64,000 nucleotides of DNA from Oscarella lobularis (taxonomy: Eukaryota; Porifera; Homoscleromorpha; Homosclerophorida; Oscarellidae). Below, piece after piece: positions 54,590 through 64,000 of the stretch; the stretch's first letter is position 1; the number at the start of each line of letters is the position of its first letter. The stretch is from NCBI RefSeq assembly GCF_947507565.1, contig NC_089191.1, forward strand, positions 1,612,001-1,676,000, given 5' to 3'. The notes beneath the pieces are model-generated. The model was not told the DNA's origin. It saw only the letters and a program-made list of their open reading frames with translations, and did no database searches. The translations under genes were made by a program, and so were the position numbers.

Positions 54590-55038
54590 ACGGAAGTTGT
54601 TTTAGGTACTGTTGCACTTGGTCATCGAGCTTTTTTCCTAGCAAAAGGGGATGGCCTCGGGCTTCAGGAGGCAACTCAGTTACTGCACCGCCGTCTTTTG
54701 CTTTCTCCAGATCGGAGAGATTTCGTCTTCCATGAGCGCACACTACTCTCTTTCAGATTGGCAAAACGAGAACCTTTCTTCGAGAAATAACGAATCGCCG
54801 CCGCAATTCCATGTTGGGCCGCTCTTTTTCCTAATTAAGTCTTTTCTTTAGGAGTGAAGACGACGTAAGGGCCGCGCAATCTGTTCCGCTTCTCCGCCTT
54901 TGTTCCATCGCGTTGAGCGGCTCAAACTTCGCGGTTAGCTCCTGCTATTGCTCCCGCTGGAATCTTCTTCGCCAGTGGTCCATCAATAGCAGGAAGAACG
55001 ACTTCGTCTACGCGCGGAAAGTACCGATAAAACGACAT
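54590..55038 (-). pseudogene. pogo/Tigger transposase N-terminal DNA-binding region
   Basis: Minus strand from MSFYRYFPRVDEVVLPAIDG: 'GPYVVFTPKEKT', 'GKRAAQHGIAAAIRYFSKK', 'LKESSVRSWKTK', then 'GGAVTELPPEARGHPLLLGK' and 'KLDDQVQQYLKQL'. This is the HTH/CENP-B-like N-terminus seen before DDE_1 transposases in sponge and cnidarian genomes (from memory). Two stops and one frameshift. The catalytic domain is missing; similarity ends where the CAP-Gly remnant begins. No similarity can be tested with 1-415 or 9495-12110, which are catalytic fragments. Confidence 0.65.
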
Positions 55039-55104
55039 GGGACGGCAGCGCGCAAAATCGGCAACGTGCGCTAATATGGCTACACGTGGTGAGTATTTTG
55101 CGCA

Positions 55105-55150
55105 ACAATTTTCGCGGACGGGGCTTGTCCCACAAAATCCGCGAAAGTTG
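55105..55150 (+). repeat. short palindrome (TTTCGCGGA / TCCGCGAAA)
   Basis: Inverted 9-bp arms around a ~22-nt loop, with two further CGCGAAA motifs within 40 bp. May belong to the end of the ISL2EU-like element. Confidence 0.4.
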
Positions 55151-55266
55151 CTCGCCGCGAAATATACCGGCTGTGCGGTGTTCACGGTCCAAAGAATGCG
55201 CGTTAGTGTGTGGCACAAAACGTTACGCCAAATGTGTGACACTCGTTTATTTCGCGATCGATCGCT

Positions 55267-57032
55267 TTGAAAACTCATTTGCTATGGAATGTTGCTCTTG
55301 AAGACTTTCTCCGTACTAGCTGTCAGTCTCTTCCCGAGGCTGCGAAGCGCAGCTATCTTGAAAAACTGGACCTGATTGCTCCTGATCTGGACGACCTGTA
55401 CTCTTCGACAGTTGCAGAACAGGCGCTGGTATCTCCCCAGGTTGCTTACCCCGACATATACAACTTCTTGATCCACACCGCAAGCGAGTATGCGCAAGAG
55501 GGAATGAAAGCGTGCCAAAGCCTCGACGGCTACAAATATTTAGTGGCTGGTTTTGTAACAGGCGTCCAGTGCTATTCCAGAGGCTCAATATTTGTGGTAC
55601 TGGGAAGAGTGAAGCACTCGCAATCGCTGTCGGAGCCGCCGCTGCTTCCATGGTTCGCTGCAGAAGCTGACGGAGCAGTCTGTTGCGGTCATTGTACGTG
55701 CATGGCCGGCTTAGGCGAGGCTTTCTTGCAAGTAGCAGCGCTGCTGTTTGCCGTTGACTGTCGAAATCGAATGGAGTCGGAGGTAACGTGCACGTCGGTG
55801 TTATGTGAGTGGAAAAGAGTCAAAAGAGTCGACTGTTTGTCTACGTCTGAAATAGATTTCGTGTCGCCTAAACGAAAGCTCTCGGAGCCGTCGAAGCCCT
55901 CGGTTAACAAAGCAAAGCATATTGCGATCCTTCAGAAAGTATTCTCAAGCAGCTTTACAAAGACTTATCGGAGTGTGAAGATAAGGCTGTGATACTGGCG
56001 TTGCAGAAAGAGTACAGTGACAAATTTTCTACTGAAAAGACTCCGCCAGTCCTCACAGATTCGTACAAGCACGAATTTACCCAGCATTCGTTTGAAGATC
56101 TTCCAGGAAAGAGCGCAGAGGCATTTGAAGAGTAAGCTCTTACGGAAGCTTAATGCGCCCAAATTGAATTCGCAACACGCAAGCAAGCCAGCAGCAAAGC
56201 CTGGTATCGCTATCGGGCAGGTAGAATAACTGCATCAAATCTCAAAAGTGTTGTTTCCACAAAGCCTGACTCCCCTTCTATCACGGTAATCAAGAAGGTA
56301 TGCTACCCCGAAAGTTACAGCTTCGCGGGAAATAAAGCAACTAAGTGGGGGTTGCAAAAAGAAAAAGTTGCATTAAAGCAGTACGTTACAATGAGGAAAG
56401 AAACGCATATTAATCTAGTATTGGAAGAGCCAGGCTTCTATCAGCACACAGTACCCTTTCTTGGGAGCAAGCCCTGACAGCTTAGTAATTTGTGATATCT
56501 GTGACAAAGGTTGCGTAGAAGTGAAATGTCCTTATCGCTGCTCTGACAAGTCTATTGAGGAAGCCTTAACCGACAACGATTTCTGCCTCGAGCGTTCGAG
56601 CAGTGGCACGCTGCAACTCAAACACGGCACCAGTATTACTACCAAGTTCAATGCCAAATGAAGGTCACTGGAGTGCGGTACTGTGATTTCGTCGTTTGGA
56701 CTCAGCGCGACATTAACATCGAACGTGTGTCCGTCGACGAGAAGTTCTTAGATAACGTGATTGACAAAGCGGCGACATTATTAAGCAGTGTCTGCTTCCA
56801 GAAATCCTTGCTAAGTGGTTTACAAGAGCTAAGCTGGGGAGAAAGCCAGCACAAAAGGCAACGACGACAAAAGACGCCGTCCGTACATGGTGCTTTTGCG
56901 GCAAGAGTGAACGAGGTGAAATGCAGTAACAGAACTTGCCTGACTCAGTGGTTCCACGTTGACTGCATTCGTATGGCAAAATTCTCAAGGGTAAATGGTT
57001 TTGCAGTGGTTGTAAAGGAAACAGAAAAGTAA
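55267..57032 (+). pseudogene. YqaJ-type nuclease with SWIM and PHD zinc fingers (ISL2EU-like second ORF)
   Basis: N-terminal part 'LLWNVALEDFLRTSCQSLPE' to a SWIM-like finger 'VCCGHCTCMAGLGEAFLQVA' (the last Cys and His are replaced by Phe and Gln). Then, after a frameshift near 55935, 'YKDLSECEDKAVILALQKEY', 'AWYRYRAGRITASNLKSVV', 'ATKWGLQKEKVAL', and after a further shift 'GASPDSLVICD', 'CVEVKCPYRC', the catalytic GASPD..EVKCP core of YqaJ/lambda-exonuclease-like enzymes. 'VTGVRYCDFVVWT' follows, then a PHD-type finger ('CFCGKSERGE', 'WFHVDCIRM', 'WFCSGCKG'). At least four shifts or stops. Its 3' end overlaps the convergent transposase by ~45 bp. Confidence 0.8.
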
Positions 57033-58573
57033 ACAACAATTACACAAAGCACAGGCAATGACAGCAATTTTGTCTATTAAGCTAAGCCCCGAGTCATTGT
57101 CACACTTTATAGCAGCAATAGGCACAGTGGAACTGAATACAGTGTACTTTTGCTTTAGCTCTAAAATTATGTGCTCCACATGAATTCTGCAATTAGATAG
57201 CTTTCAAGCAAAATGAACTTTCTTCGCATAGAGTTGTTATTTCGTCGCGTGAAAGGCGGCATTTTCAAACTTGCTCCGTAAAATCCTACCGAATCCTCTA
57301 TTTTAAATCCTCTGTCTGCAAGTACCTCGTCCCCTGGCAGTAGATTTTTCAGTATTCCACAATTTTTGGTTAATACCTTGTGAGAAACTCGCCCACCCCA
57401 TCCCTTGGATATAAACAATATTGCGCCGTTTGGAGTAAGTGAAATAAGGAATTTCACTGTGTTGTGGTGTTTGTAGTTGGAGTACGACTGTGCTTTAGCG
57501 AGTGATCCGCCGATCGTTCTGTGAACACTTCAAAACAGTCGATAATGCTCACACACGAAGGGAAAAACCTCTTGATAGACATTGGCATGGTCTTCTGCAG
57601 CTCTTCGCGTTGCGGCCACTAGACGAGCGATCGGAGTTTGGTGTACAACAGATTAATCCAAGCGTTGTACAAACCCAAAAAAGATGGCTGACTGAAACCT
57701 AGCCTGTATGACAGATCAAATGGATGCAAGTTTAGTTTGAAGTTCGCAATCGTCGCAACAAACATTTGAAACGGAGAAATTGCATCGACTCTTGGATAAT
57801 CTCCGTCTGCTGTGACGAACTTATATACTGCTTGCAAATGCCTGTAAGAGAGCAAGCCGGTAACATTTCACCATTGTTTCGTCATTCTTTATTGCTTCAA
57901 GGCCAAATGTTCGCCTTGGAGAAGCCTCATTTAGGCGATCTTCCCAATCATCAAGTTCTATTGCTGTGAGGTCCGTCTGAACTGCGGCCGTATCCCCTGC
58001 AGCCTGGGTCTGCACGCCGATGGTCTGAACGGCAATTAAGGGATCATGCTTTCTGCCGATTTCAGTCGTTCCGCCAAGCTGTACCAGCGCTTCTGCAGCT
58101 TGCTCGGCGGCAACAATGACATGATTAGCTGCACGAGACGTTTTGCGAGCAGTGAGCTCAGCACCACTTATAGCTTTGGCTCTTCTCTCTTCAATAGCCG
58201 CCAATCTCGCTCGCCTTCTAGTAGCCTTTCGCTCTGCATTAGCAATAGCATTTTTGACTCGCGCCTGCTTTAGAGCGATTCGGCGATTATAAGATTTCAT
58301 GTTGGCAGCTTGACGTCGCTTTACAGGACTGGAGCAAAACGAAAAAACGCTAGGGATGTAGTCCGGTGAGCAAGGATCATGAGACTTGGCCCCCGACGCA
58401 AAATGGCGAGAGCAAAGCCACGAATGCTCCAACAGATGCCACCTTTCGCGGCGAACGGCTGCAATGCAGGCGTTGCGACGCTCTGTACCCACTGGAGGAA
58501 ATCTATACCACTTAATGGAGCTTCCTGAAACCCAGCATTCTGCGCAACCAACGGCAGAACAGCTTTTGACCAT
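56985..58573 (-). pseudogene. THAP-finger DDE_4 transposase (ISL2EU-like)
   Basis: The start MVKSCSAVGC (58573) opens a THAP finger with the usual C-x4-C and, downstream, 'HSWLCSRHFASG' (C-x2-H) and 'YIPSVF'. A basic Arg/Lys/Ala-rich coiled stretch follows. Next 'LLSYRHLQAVYKFVT' (frame shifts near 57850), 'FKLNLHPFDLSYRLGFSQPS', '[18 protein letters not shown]' (first Asp), '[20 protein letters not shown]', '[15 protein letters not shown]', '[20 protein letters not shown]' (second Asp) and '[20 protein letters not shown]' (Glu). Several frameshifts. It is paired tail to tail with the YqaJ gene, as in ISL2EU elements. Termini were not identified. Confidence 0.85.
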
Positions 58574-58629
58574 GGTTCTTTGTGCCACACAATCGTCTAC
58601 AATAATTGAAGTCACATGACCAAACACCC

Positions 58630-59210
58630 GGACGCTCCGCCCCGTGAATATGCCCCATAGGCCTCGCGAACAATATCGAAAACGCCCAGCGGAATGTGTA
58701 ATTCAAAGAACGATAATTGTTGCCATTGCAGTAATAACTCTAAGTCACGTGTTAGATAATCTCTTTAGGGCGATTAGTAAAGTGAGCGCTGACAGAAAGT
58801 AGTTTTCACATAACATTGACAGGAAGATGTATGCGCACCCACTCTGTAGGAAAAAAGCTGCGCAGTTCTCGCTCTGCGAGACTTATAGGACGGAGGAAAG
58901 AAAAATAGAGGACTTTGACTGGCCTTTTATGTTGACTACGATAACAGACGTCTCTCCATAGTCTTTCAATTCTCTGGTTATGAACCGACCTGCCAGTGAT
59001 GGCACTTCTTCGCCCCGGTCATCTTTGGTGTGAAAGCATCTACAGCGAAGCACTCATATTGTTACCTGCTCTCGCTTCAAACTCTGAACGGAATTTGATG
59101 CTCGGCGCAAACTTTCTCAAAATGACGAAGAACCGTCTGATATCTTATTTGACTAGATAATGACGACTGTTTGGAAGAAGCATAACAAATTCTTACCACT
59201 ACTCTTATAA
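58630..59210. other. no recognisable gene
   Basis: No frame with motif content; it probably contains the right end of the ISL2EU-like element. Confidence 0.3.
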
Positions 59211-59211
59211 G

Positions 59212-59375
59212 TGGGTTATTACATCGGAAAACTCGGGCAATATGGGCTTTATCGGACCTTCCACCCTCGGGAAACCTTGATAATTGACCCTCGCTTCGCT
59301 CGGGCAATTATCGCGGTTCCCTCGGGTGTCGGGTCCGATAAATCCCATATTGCCCTCGCCCCCATGTAATAATCT
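59212..59375 (+). repeat. foldback with ~78-bp arms
   Basis: Arms run from 'GGTTATTACATCGG..GGGCAATATGGG' to 'CCCATATTGCCC..ATGTAATAATC' and meet at CCCTCGC|TTCGCTCGGG, almost without a loop. Some mismatches and small indels. It adjoins the dispersed repeat copy at 59385. Confidence 0.85.
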
Positions 59376-59384
59376 ACATTTATT

Positions 59385-59595
59385 GCATAGCCGCAATATT
59401 GACCCCGAATAGTTACTTTACATGCCAATGAAAGAAGTTCTAGACTTAGCTGTAGAGTGTGTCCGTTTTGTTCAAAGGAATATTATATATAACATAATGA
59501 TCACTCTTTGCAGACGCTGTCGTCGAGATTGTGTACTGCACTTGCATGAAGCTGCTACACTGAACACTTTCGGAAAAATCATGCGACTCGCACTC
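59385..59595 (-). repeat. dispersed ~205-bp repeat, copy 2
   Basis: Reverse complement of 10400-10604 (~90 percent by eye). In this copy the foldback takes the place of the 7-bp array found beside copy 1. Confidence 0.85.
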
Positions 59596-59807
59596 TAAAA
59601 GTAGACGTGCATATTATACCTACATTTATCGTGCTGTTACCTTGCATCAAAATCAACACGATGGGATTAGGCAATTTTTACACCGGAATGATCGCGGGTC
59701 AGAATAACACGGAAGCGAGCAAAGCACCAATAATAATTACTCGGCAAATGTATTGTCATTTGTGTTTTATTAACCCACTCAAATACTGCGTCAAATCGAT
59801 GCAGAAT

Positions 59808-61083
59808 TCAAATACTGCGTCCACTCCAAGCAGAATTCAAACTTGCAACATACGTGTTATATTTAGTGTCCCTTCTTTCTTGACCGTGATGATTCATGAG
59901 CATGTCTTGCCCGAAAAAGAGAAATCCGCTGAAAGGAGTAGGATATGATAGGTTGAACACGTAGTAGGAAGCCATCAGAGCGCTCAGGCATTTTTCAAAG
60001 GACGGGCAAGAAACTTCAAACAAACTTCGGCCTTCCGCTGCAATGTAGCCTTGACTAAAGGCGTCCGCGTCATCTTCGATAAGAAGAATGAAAGGAGCAG
60101 GTAAATTTCCGCGGAAAATGTCTTTCGCGTCGTTTTCGTTGGCCTAGAGAATAAATAATTACTAGAGTTAAAAATATGCTGGTATAAAATTGCCTTAATA
60201 ATTTTGAAAATAGGTTCAACTTTTTTTCTTTTCTGCGTTCCTTTTTGAACTTCTCTAGCAGCTGCCGGGCTTAGAAAATCGGTATTTTCGTCAGTTATTT
60301 TTTCATCCACTATTATAGTCGCCCATTTTCGCCAATTGGCAATTATCACTGTTTCCATTCTTTGTCCCATAATGTTGTCAAACTCTTGTTTTACCTGAAA
60401 AATAGAAAACTAATGTTAAGTCATGAAAAGATTTGATCGAATACCCATTTTTCTTGCGAGAAAGTAGGGAAGCGCTCCAAAATGTGAACTATGGTGGGAC
60501 ACGCGGAAAGTATCCATTTTCTTCTCAGGGCAAACGTCTCCTTTAACAGCCCTTTCAGGACTGCGTGAGACCCTTTTCCTTGCCACTCTTTTATAATAAT
60601 ATCTGTTAACTTGTATAGTTCTTCCCAATTGGTAACTACGGCTGTTTCGGTTTCGCGGTTCTTTTTGATTTTAGAACTAGACTGTTCAGGCGAAGATGAA
60701 AAAAGAATGAGCTTTTTTTCGTCTGCCTCCTTCCATTTCTATAGCGCTGTTGAATTTCTCTCACTAGCGTTCCCTGTACAGAAGAAATTTTTAGAAGATT
60801 TGTGAATAAAATAGAGCGACATTCGCCTCGCATCACGCCACCGACGCTGTATACCTTTTCGTTATAAAGGCAGTAAGTATTTTCATAGAACCGCTGAAAA
60901 GTATCGAGAAAAGGAGGACAATCTCCAACTTTATAACGAGTCAGTTGACCGTTGCGTACGTCGAGCGTTAAATGTTCAAAAGGCTTCGTATCGGGCCACG
61001 ATAAAATTTCTCGACGTAGATGCAGACAGTTACGGTCTGCGCATAGAAATCGAAACACGAAACGGTCCGGGTCGTCGCGTAGC
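59808..61083 (-). CDS. multi-exon gene of unknown function (PB1-containing metazoan family resemblance)
   Basis: Minus-strand exons: 61083-60855 (acceptor tttctgttctcaag), 60738-60445, 60394-60221, 60143-59808. The last three are joined in phase 0 (introns 116, 50 and 77 bp; the last donor GTTGAA is weak). Text: 'LTLDVRNGQLTRYKVGD', 'NWEELYKLTDIIIKEWQGKG', 'TIVHILERFPTFSQEKW', 'VKQEFDNIMGQRMETVIIAN', 'APFILLIEDDADAFSQGYIA' and 'ASYYVFNLSYPTPFSGFLFF'. The 'RFP.F....V.EEF' and 'VFN..YP' blocks recall a multicopy metazoan family that often starts with a PB1-like domain; function unknown. The first exon overlaps the KLHL 3' end in another frame, so the start is unsettled. The reverse frames on plus are shadows. 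Confidence 0.5.
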
Positions 61084-62452
61084 CTTGAGAACAGAAAGGG
61101 ACGTCTAGCCAACGATCTGCAACGGTATCGTACTTGAAAACATCCAAGTGGCATCCCGATAAACCTATCAGGTTAGAAGCGAGAACATAGATATGATCGT
61201 TTAATACGAGTGTTCCTTTAACTGAAACAGGCTTCGATAACGATTGAAGAACTGTCCAACTATTCGTCGCCGAATTGTACTGTTCGCAGAGCGTGACGTC
61301 ATCTTTCTTGCCTGTAGTGGATCCCATTGCATAGATGCGATTCTCGTGGACAACAACTCCTTTACCGGTTCGACTGAAGTGCATGGGAGAAACATCTCTC
61401 ATCCAACAACCCTCCGTCGAATCATATCGCTCAACGGAACGATTACGCGAACCTCCAATAGCATAGACACTCTTGTCGAGAGTGACAACGCCCGGACTAT
61501 ATCTCGCTTCATTCAACGAAGGAAACTCTTTCCAGACGTTTGATAGATGATCGTAATATTTGACTGTCTTCGTTTCTGTGGCGTCCTCTGCGAAGAAGCC
61601 TTTCGACTCGGTACTCACGACTCCGCCAACTGCCAGAAGAACTTTGTTTCCAAGACGACGAGTTGGACGCGGTTCTCTTGACTTCTCAAGAACGAGACTG
61701 CGATACGAGTCGTTAGCCGAAACAACGGGATGTGATAGAACAAATTCCCGTTCTGCAATGAGAGGAAATCGCACGACTTTTGAAAGTTCTTTAAAGCGTG
61801 ATTTCCGATTTTCCTCGTCGTATTGAATCCATTGCATGACGACGTCCCACACGTCTTCCTCTCGACTCACAGCCAATTCATCCGTGGCTAACAATTGAGA
61901 GACGATTTCCAGCGAAAGACTACGAAATTCGTCCGTCTTCACCAAATCAACAATATGAAGAGCAGCAAGTCGAAGAGCAACTGATAGCAATTTCTCGCAA
62001 TTGTACTCATAAGCGAACGTCATCCATGTAAGACAATTTGATTTATTCACGTGCTTAGACAACCCCGTGGAGCAATAGTCGACGACATCCTCAAACAGAA
62101 GACGATCAGCAGTACAGAAAAGAGTGACGTCATTACCGGAAGTGATTGAAATTTTTCCCGTATATGCGAACTCGACGAGGGCCTCCATGGAGGCCGAATC
62201 GACGTCGCGAAGGTGAATTCGCTCTTTGGAGCTTTCGTGCATGTTTATTGTAAACATTGTACGGAAATAGGCGCTCGCCGAAGCGAGCACGAGTCGATGA
62301 GCGGGAATTTCGACGCCGTTGTCGAGAATTAAGACGACGTCGATGAATGTCTTCGACAGACGATCATTTTGAGCAGATCGCAGCAATTCGGACGATCGTT
62401 CTGCCTTAGAAAAGGACAATTCGTAAGTTGTTGGCCTCGTGGTGAAATCCAT
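60968..62452 (-). CDS. BTB-BACK-Kelch (KLHL-type) protein
   Basis: Intronless, 494 aa, start MDFTTRPTTYELSFSKAERS. BTB domain aa ~30-130 ('DVVLILDNGVEIPAHRLVLA', 'FRTMF', 'ALVEFAYTGKI'); BACK domain aa ~135-240 ('LTWMTFAYEYNCEKLLSVAL', 'LLATDELAVSREEDVWDVVM', 'RFPLIAE'); Kelch repeats from aa ~280 ('LLAVGGVVSTE', 'KYYDHLSNVWKEFPSLNEAR', 'SVYAIGGSRNRSVERYD', 'VFKYDTVADRW'). KLHL proteins are substrate adaptors for Cullin-3 ubiquitin ligases. Only about four Kelch blades are evident against the usual five or six. The last ~35 residues lose the pattern, so either the C-terminus is truncated by a frameshift or an intron is missed. Best host-gene candidate here. Confidence 0.8.
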   Translation of the reverse strand: MDFTTRPTTYELSFSKAERSSELLRSAQNDRLSKTFIDVVLILDNGVEIPAHRLVLASASAYFRTMFTINMHESSKERIHLRDVDSASMEALVEFAYTGKISITSGNDVTLFCTADRLLFEDVVDYCSTGLSKHVNKSNCLTWMTFAYEYNCEKLLSVALRLAALHIVDLVKTDEFRSLSLEIVSQLLATDELAVSREEDVWDVVMQWIQYDEENRKSRFKELSKVVRFPLIAEREFVLSHPVVSANDSYRSLVLEKSREPRPTRRLGNKVLLAVGGVVSTESKGFFAEDATETKTVKYYDHLSNVWKEFPSLNEARYSPGVVTLDKSVYAIGGSRNRSVERYDSTEGCWMRDVSPMHFSRTGKGVVVHENRIYAMGSTTGKKDDVTLCEQYNSATNSWTVLQSLSKPVSVKGTLVLNDHIYVLASNLIGLSGCHLDVFKYDTVADRWLDVPFCSQGYATTRTVSCFDFYAQTVTVCIYVEKFYRGPIRSLLNI

Positions 62453-62586
62453 GCTTGGCGTAGTGTTTCACGTGCCAGACACGTGGCTCGAGGTGATCCC
62501 GTATAAGCCCATGAGGTGCTTTCCAATATGAAAACGTCCGATTGCTCATTGGACCGCGCGTAGACATCCAAAAATAAACCTTCTAG

Positions 62587-62603
62587 TGACGTCACGTCAC
62601 GTG
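62587..62603 (-). promoter_or_regulatory. CRE (TGACGTCA) and E-box (CACGTG) upstream of KLHL gene
   Basis: TGACGTCA at 62587-62594 and CACGTG at 62598-62603, about 135-150 bp before the KLHL start. Further CACGTG-like sites lie at 62469-62490. A CREB/ATF or bHLH promoter role is inferred from sequence only. Confidence 0.45.
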
Positions 62604-62609
62604 TTTGAT

Positions 62610-64000
62610 GTGAGGTTTCTTTCGAAGGCGATCGCCAGACTCGCCTTCTTCGTTTTGTGGCAATTCGTTGGCCAGTGAAGAGCTCCAAATCGTTATACCT
62701 GTCCTTTACGTCGAATAGGATGCGAACGAGCGTCAATTGGGTATGGAATCGCGAACGAAGCGGTTCTTCGCGAACAAGCGACGAATAATCAGACCAGGAT
62801 GAATCGTTAGCTTACCCAGCGCCAGGCGCGATCAAAGAAGTGCAACGAGCGACGACGACGAGGGTGAGATGGAAAAGGGTCCCCTTTCCCGGATCCTCGC
62901 TTTTTCGCATAACTTCAAATATCGCCAGATGGGTTCATCTTCGTAGACAGCGTTTGCCGGTTAAAGCCGAAATCAGCGTGTACCAATAACGTTTCCATCA
63001 AACGGCTTTGACGTACTTTTTCCCGATGCAGGGTAGTCCTTTGTCATCAGAGACCTTCGGCGAGACGAGGCTCGCCGCCGTGCGGGCCAGCAGCTGCTTA
63101 GGCTCTCCGCTACAGTACAGTGGGTGGGGGAGTAGGAGAATTAAGTTACGACTTCGATGAACACCGTTTGTTTCAGCAGGAAGGACGCGGTGGGGCGACA
63201 CCCCTCTCTCAGGCCCCCTCTGCAATTTACCTGGTATATGGTTTCTGAATAGCAATCTACCCCACTCCAGCGCTGCGGCGACAATCACCTAAAGATAACA
63301 AGGAAGCGAAGTCAATTACTTCCTTAGCTTCCGAGAAAGCCAACATTATTATTCAGTTTGTACGGTATCACCAATTAGCCTAACCACTCTAACAGAGCAG
63401 ATGCGATGATCAGAAAGGGATACCGTAGAAAGAGTCTTTTCGACGGTCTTCTTCGAAACTGGAAGGCTGTTAGTGAAGAATTTTGCTTTCTCTCCATGCG
63501 GAAGGGCGTGGCGATAAAGTAATCGTATCACCCACCAAGATGGATTGGGTTTCTCAAACCAGTGATGCAGATAAGATCCAGCTGGTTGGCTTCATGCAGT
63601 AACTGCGGCTTCGTGATACCTGGGGCATTACACTCAGCAGTAATTCAGTGAAAAAATGCAATCTACAGTAAGTAAGAAGTGAAACTAGAACGTAGCAGTC
63701 GCCGTCAACTGAAAACTTTGCTCGTTAAAGAGGTTTGGCAAGCCGCCGTTAGTTTCAAACGTTCAATAAATGTAGAGCACCGCACAGTGTGCGTTGATGC
63801 TGCTTTATGTGTAGAAATAGCATAACGTCCTAAAGAATGCCATCGCCTTCGGTTAATATTTTGCTTATGTCGCAGCTGCACAGGAGGGAGATTGCTTTTC
63901 ATTAGCTCCAATGTTCAGAAGCGGGTCTGAGAGATGCGGGATGCCCCCGAGTTGTTCTCTATACCAAAATATCGAAGCCATAACATGTCGTCCTGCTCCC
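62610..64000. other. no recognisable gene
   Basis: Several short minus-strand frames (for example 63288-62998) have no motif. No repeat structure seen. Confidence 0.3.

Noticed and set aside
55038-55278. N-terminal extension of the minus-strand frame beyond MSFYRYFP
   Set aside because: The extension lies in palindromic non-coding sequence and the family start is at the internal Met.
59607-59948. 113-aa plus-strand frame
   Set aside because: Antisense to the last exon of the minus-strand multi-exon gene.

Overview
The window reads as nuclear DNA of an early-branching metazoan, most like a sponge or a cnidarian. The reasons are eukaryotic genes with many very short introns (about 44-116 bp, GT..AG), a metazoan BTB-BACK-Kelch gene, AATAAA signals, and transposon families (DUF6589 genes, THAP/YqaJ elements, pogo/Tigger, Mutator with an SDGDSK motif) that are abundant in those genomes. 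This assignment rests on protein resemblance recalled without a database search. No complete tRNA or rRNA gene was found.

Layout. 1-8.4 kb: a pogo/Tigger fragment, a small RING-finger gene with a TATA box, a ~260-bp tandem repeat, and an array of duplicated coiled-coil exons. 9-12.2 kb: a second pogo/Tigger copy split by a 2.0-kb element with ~100-bp terminal inverted repeats and 7-bp (CAAGTTG) arrays. 13.4-15.4 kb: a decayed Mutator-like transposase gene. 15.9-23.8 kb: a DUF6589-type gene cut by two head-to-tail Helitrons, each carrying a different RPA-like single-strand-binding gene. 24.6-27 kb: a THAP/DDE_4 transposase remnant and a reverse transcriptase scrap. 27.2-30.4 kb: a complete TIR element with a HIRAN-domain gene facing a large DDE transposase. 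31-35.8 kb: a RecQ-like helicase scrap, an antisense LTR-retrotransposon gag-protease remnant, a 933-bp non-autonomous hAT and a Tc1/mariner remnant. 37.5-44.1 kb: satellites, foldbacks and a broken ~1.2-kb dispersed repeat holding a small multi-exon gene. 45-50.4 kb: remnants of P-element-like, DDE_4 and ZSWIM3-like transposase genes and a large foldback. 50.6-53.3 kb: a nearly intact hAT element. 53.8-58.6 kb: a CAP-Gly/coiled-coil remnant, a Tigger N-terminus and an ISL2EU-like pair (YqaJ nuclease + THAP transposase). 59.2-62.6 kb: a foldback, a multi-exon unknown gene and the intronless KLHL-type gene, which is the best host-gene candidate.

How it fits together. Most of the window is nested mobile DNA; at least eight DNA-transposon groups are recognisable. 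Three systems stand out. (1) The TA-flanked element at 27168-30361 has perfect 26-bp CAGTG.. termini, a transposase whose apparent D-D-E spacing (97 and 111 residues) is far from the usual Tc1/mariner DD34-39, and a separate HIRAN gene. (2) The two Helitrons abut with no base between CTAG and TC, carry only RPA-like genes (no Rep/helicase seen), and removing them restores the DUF6589 reading frame exactly. (3) The 2.0-kb TIR element is built largely of a 7-bp repeat.
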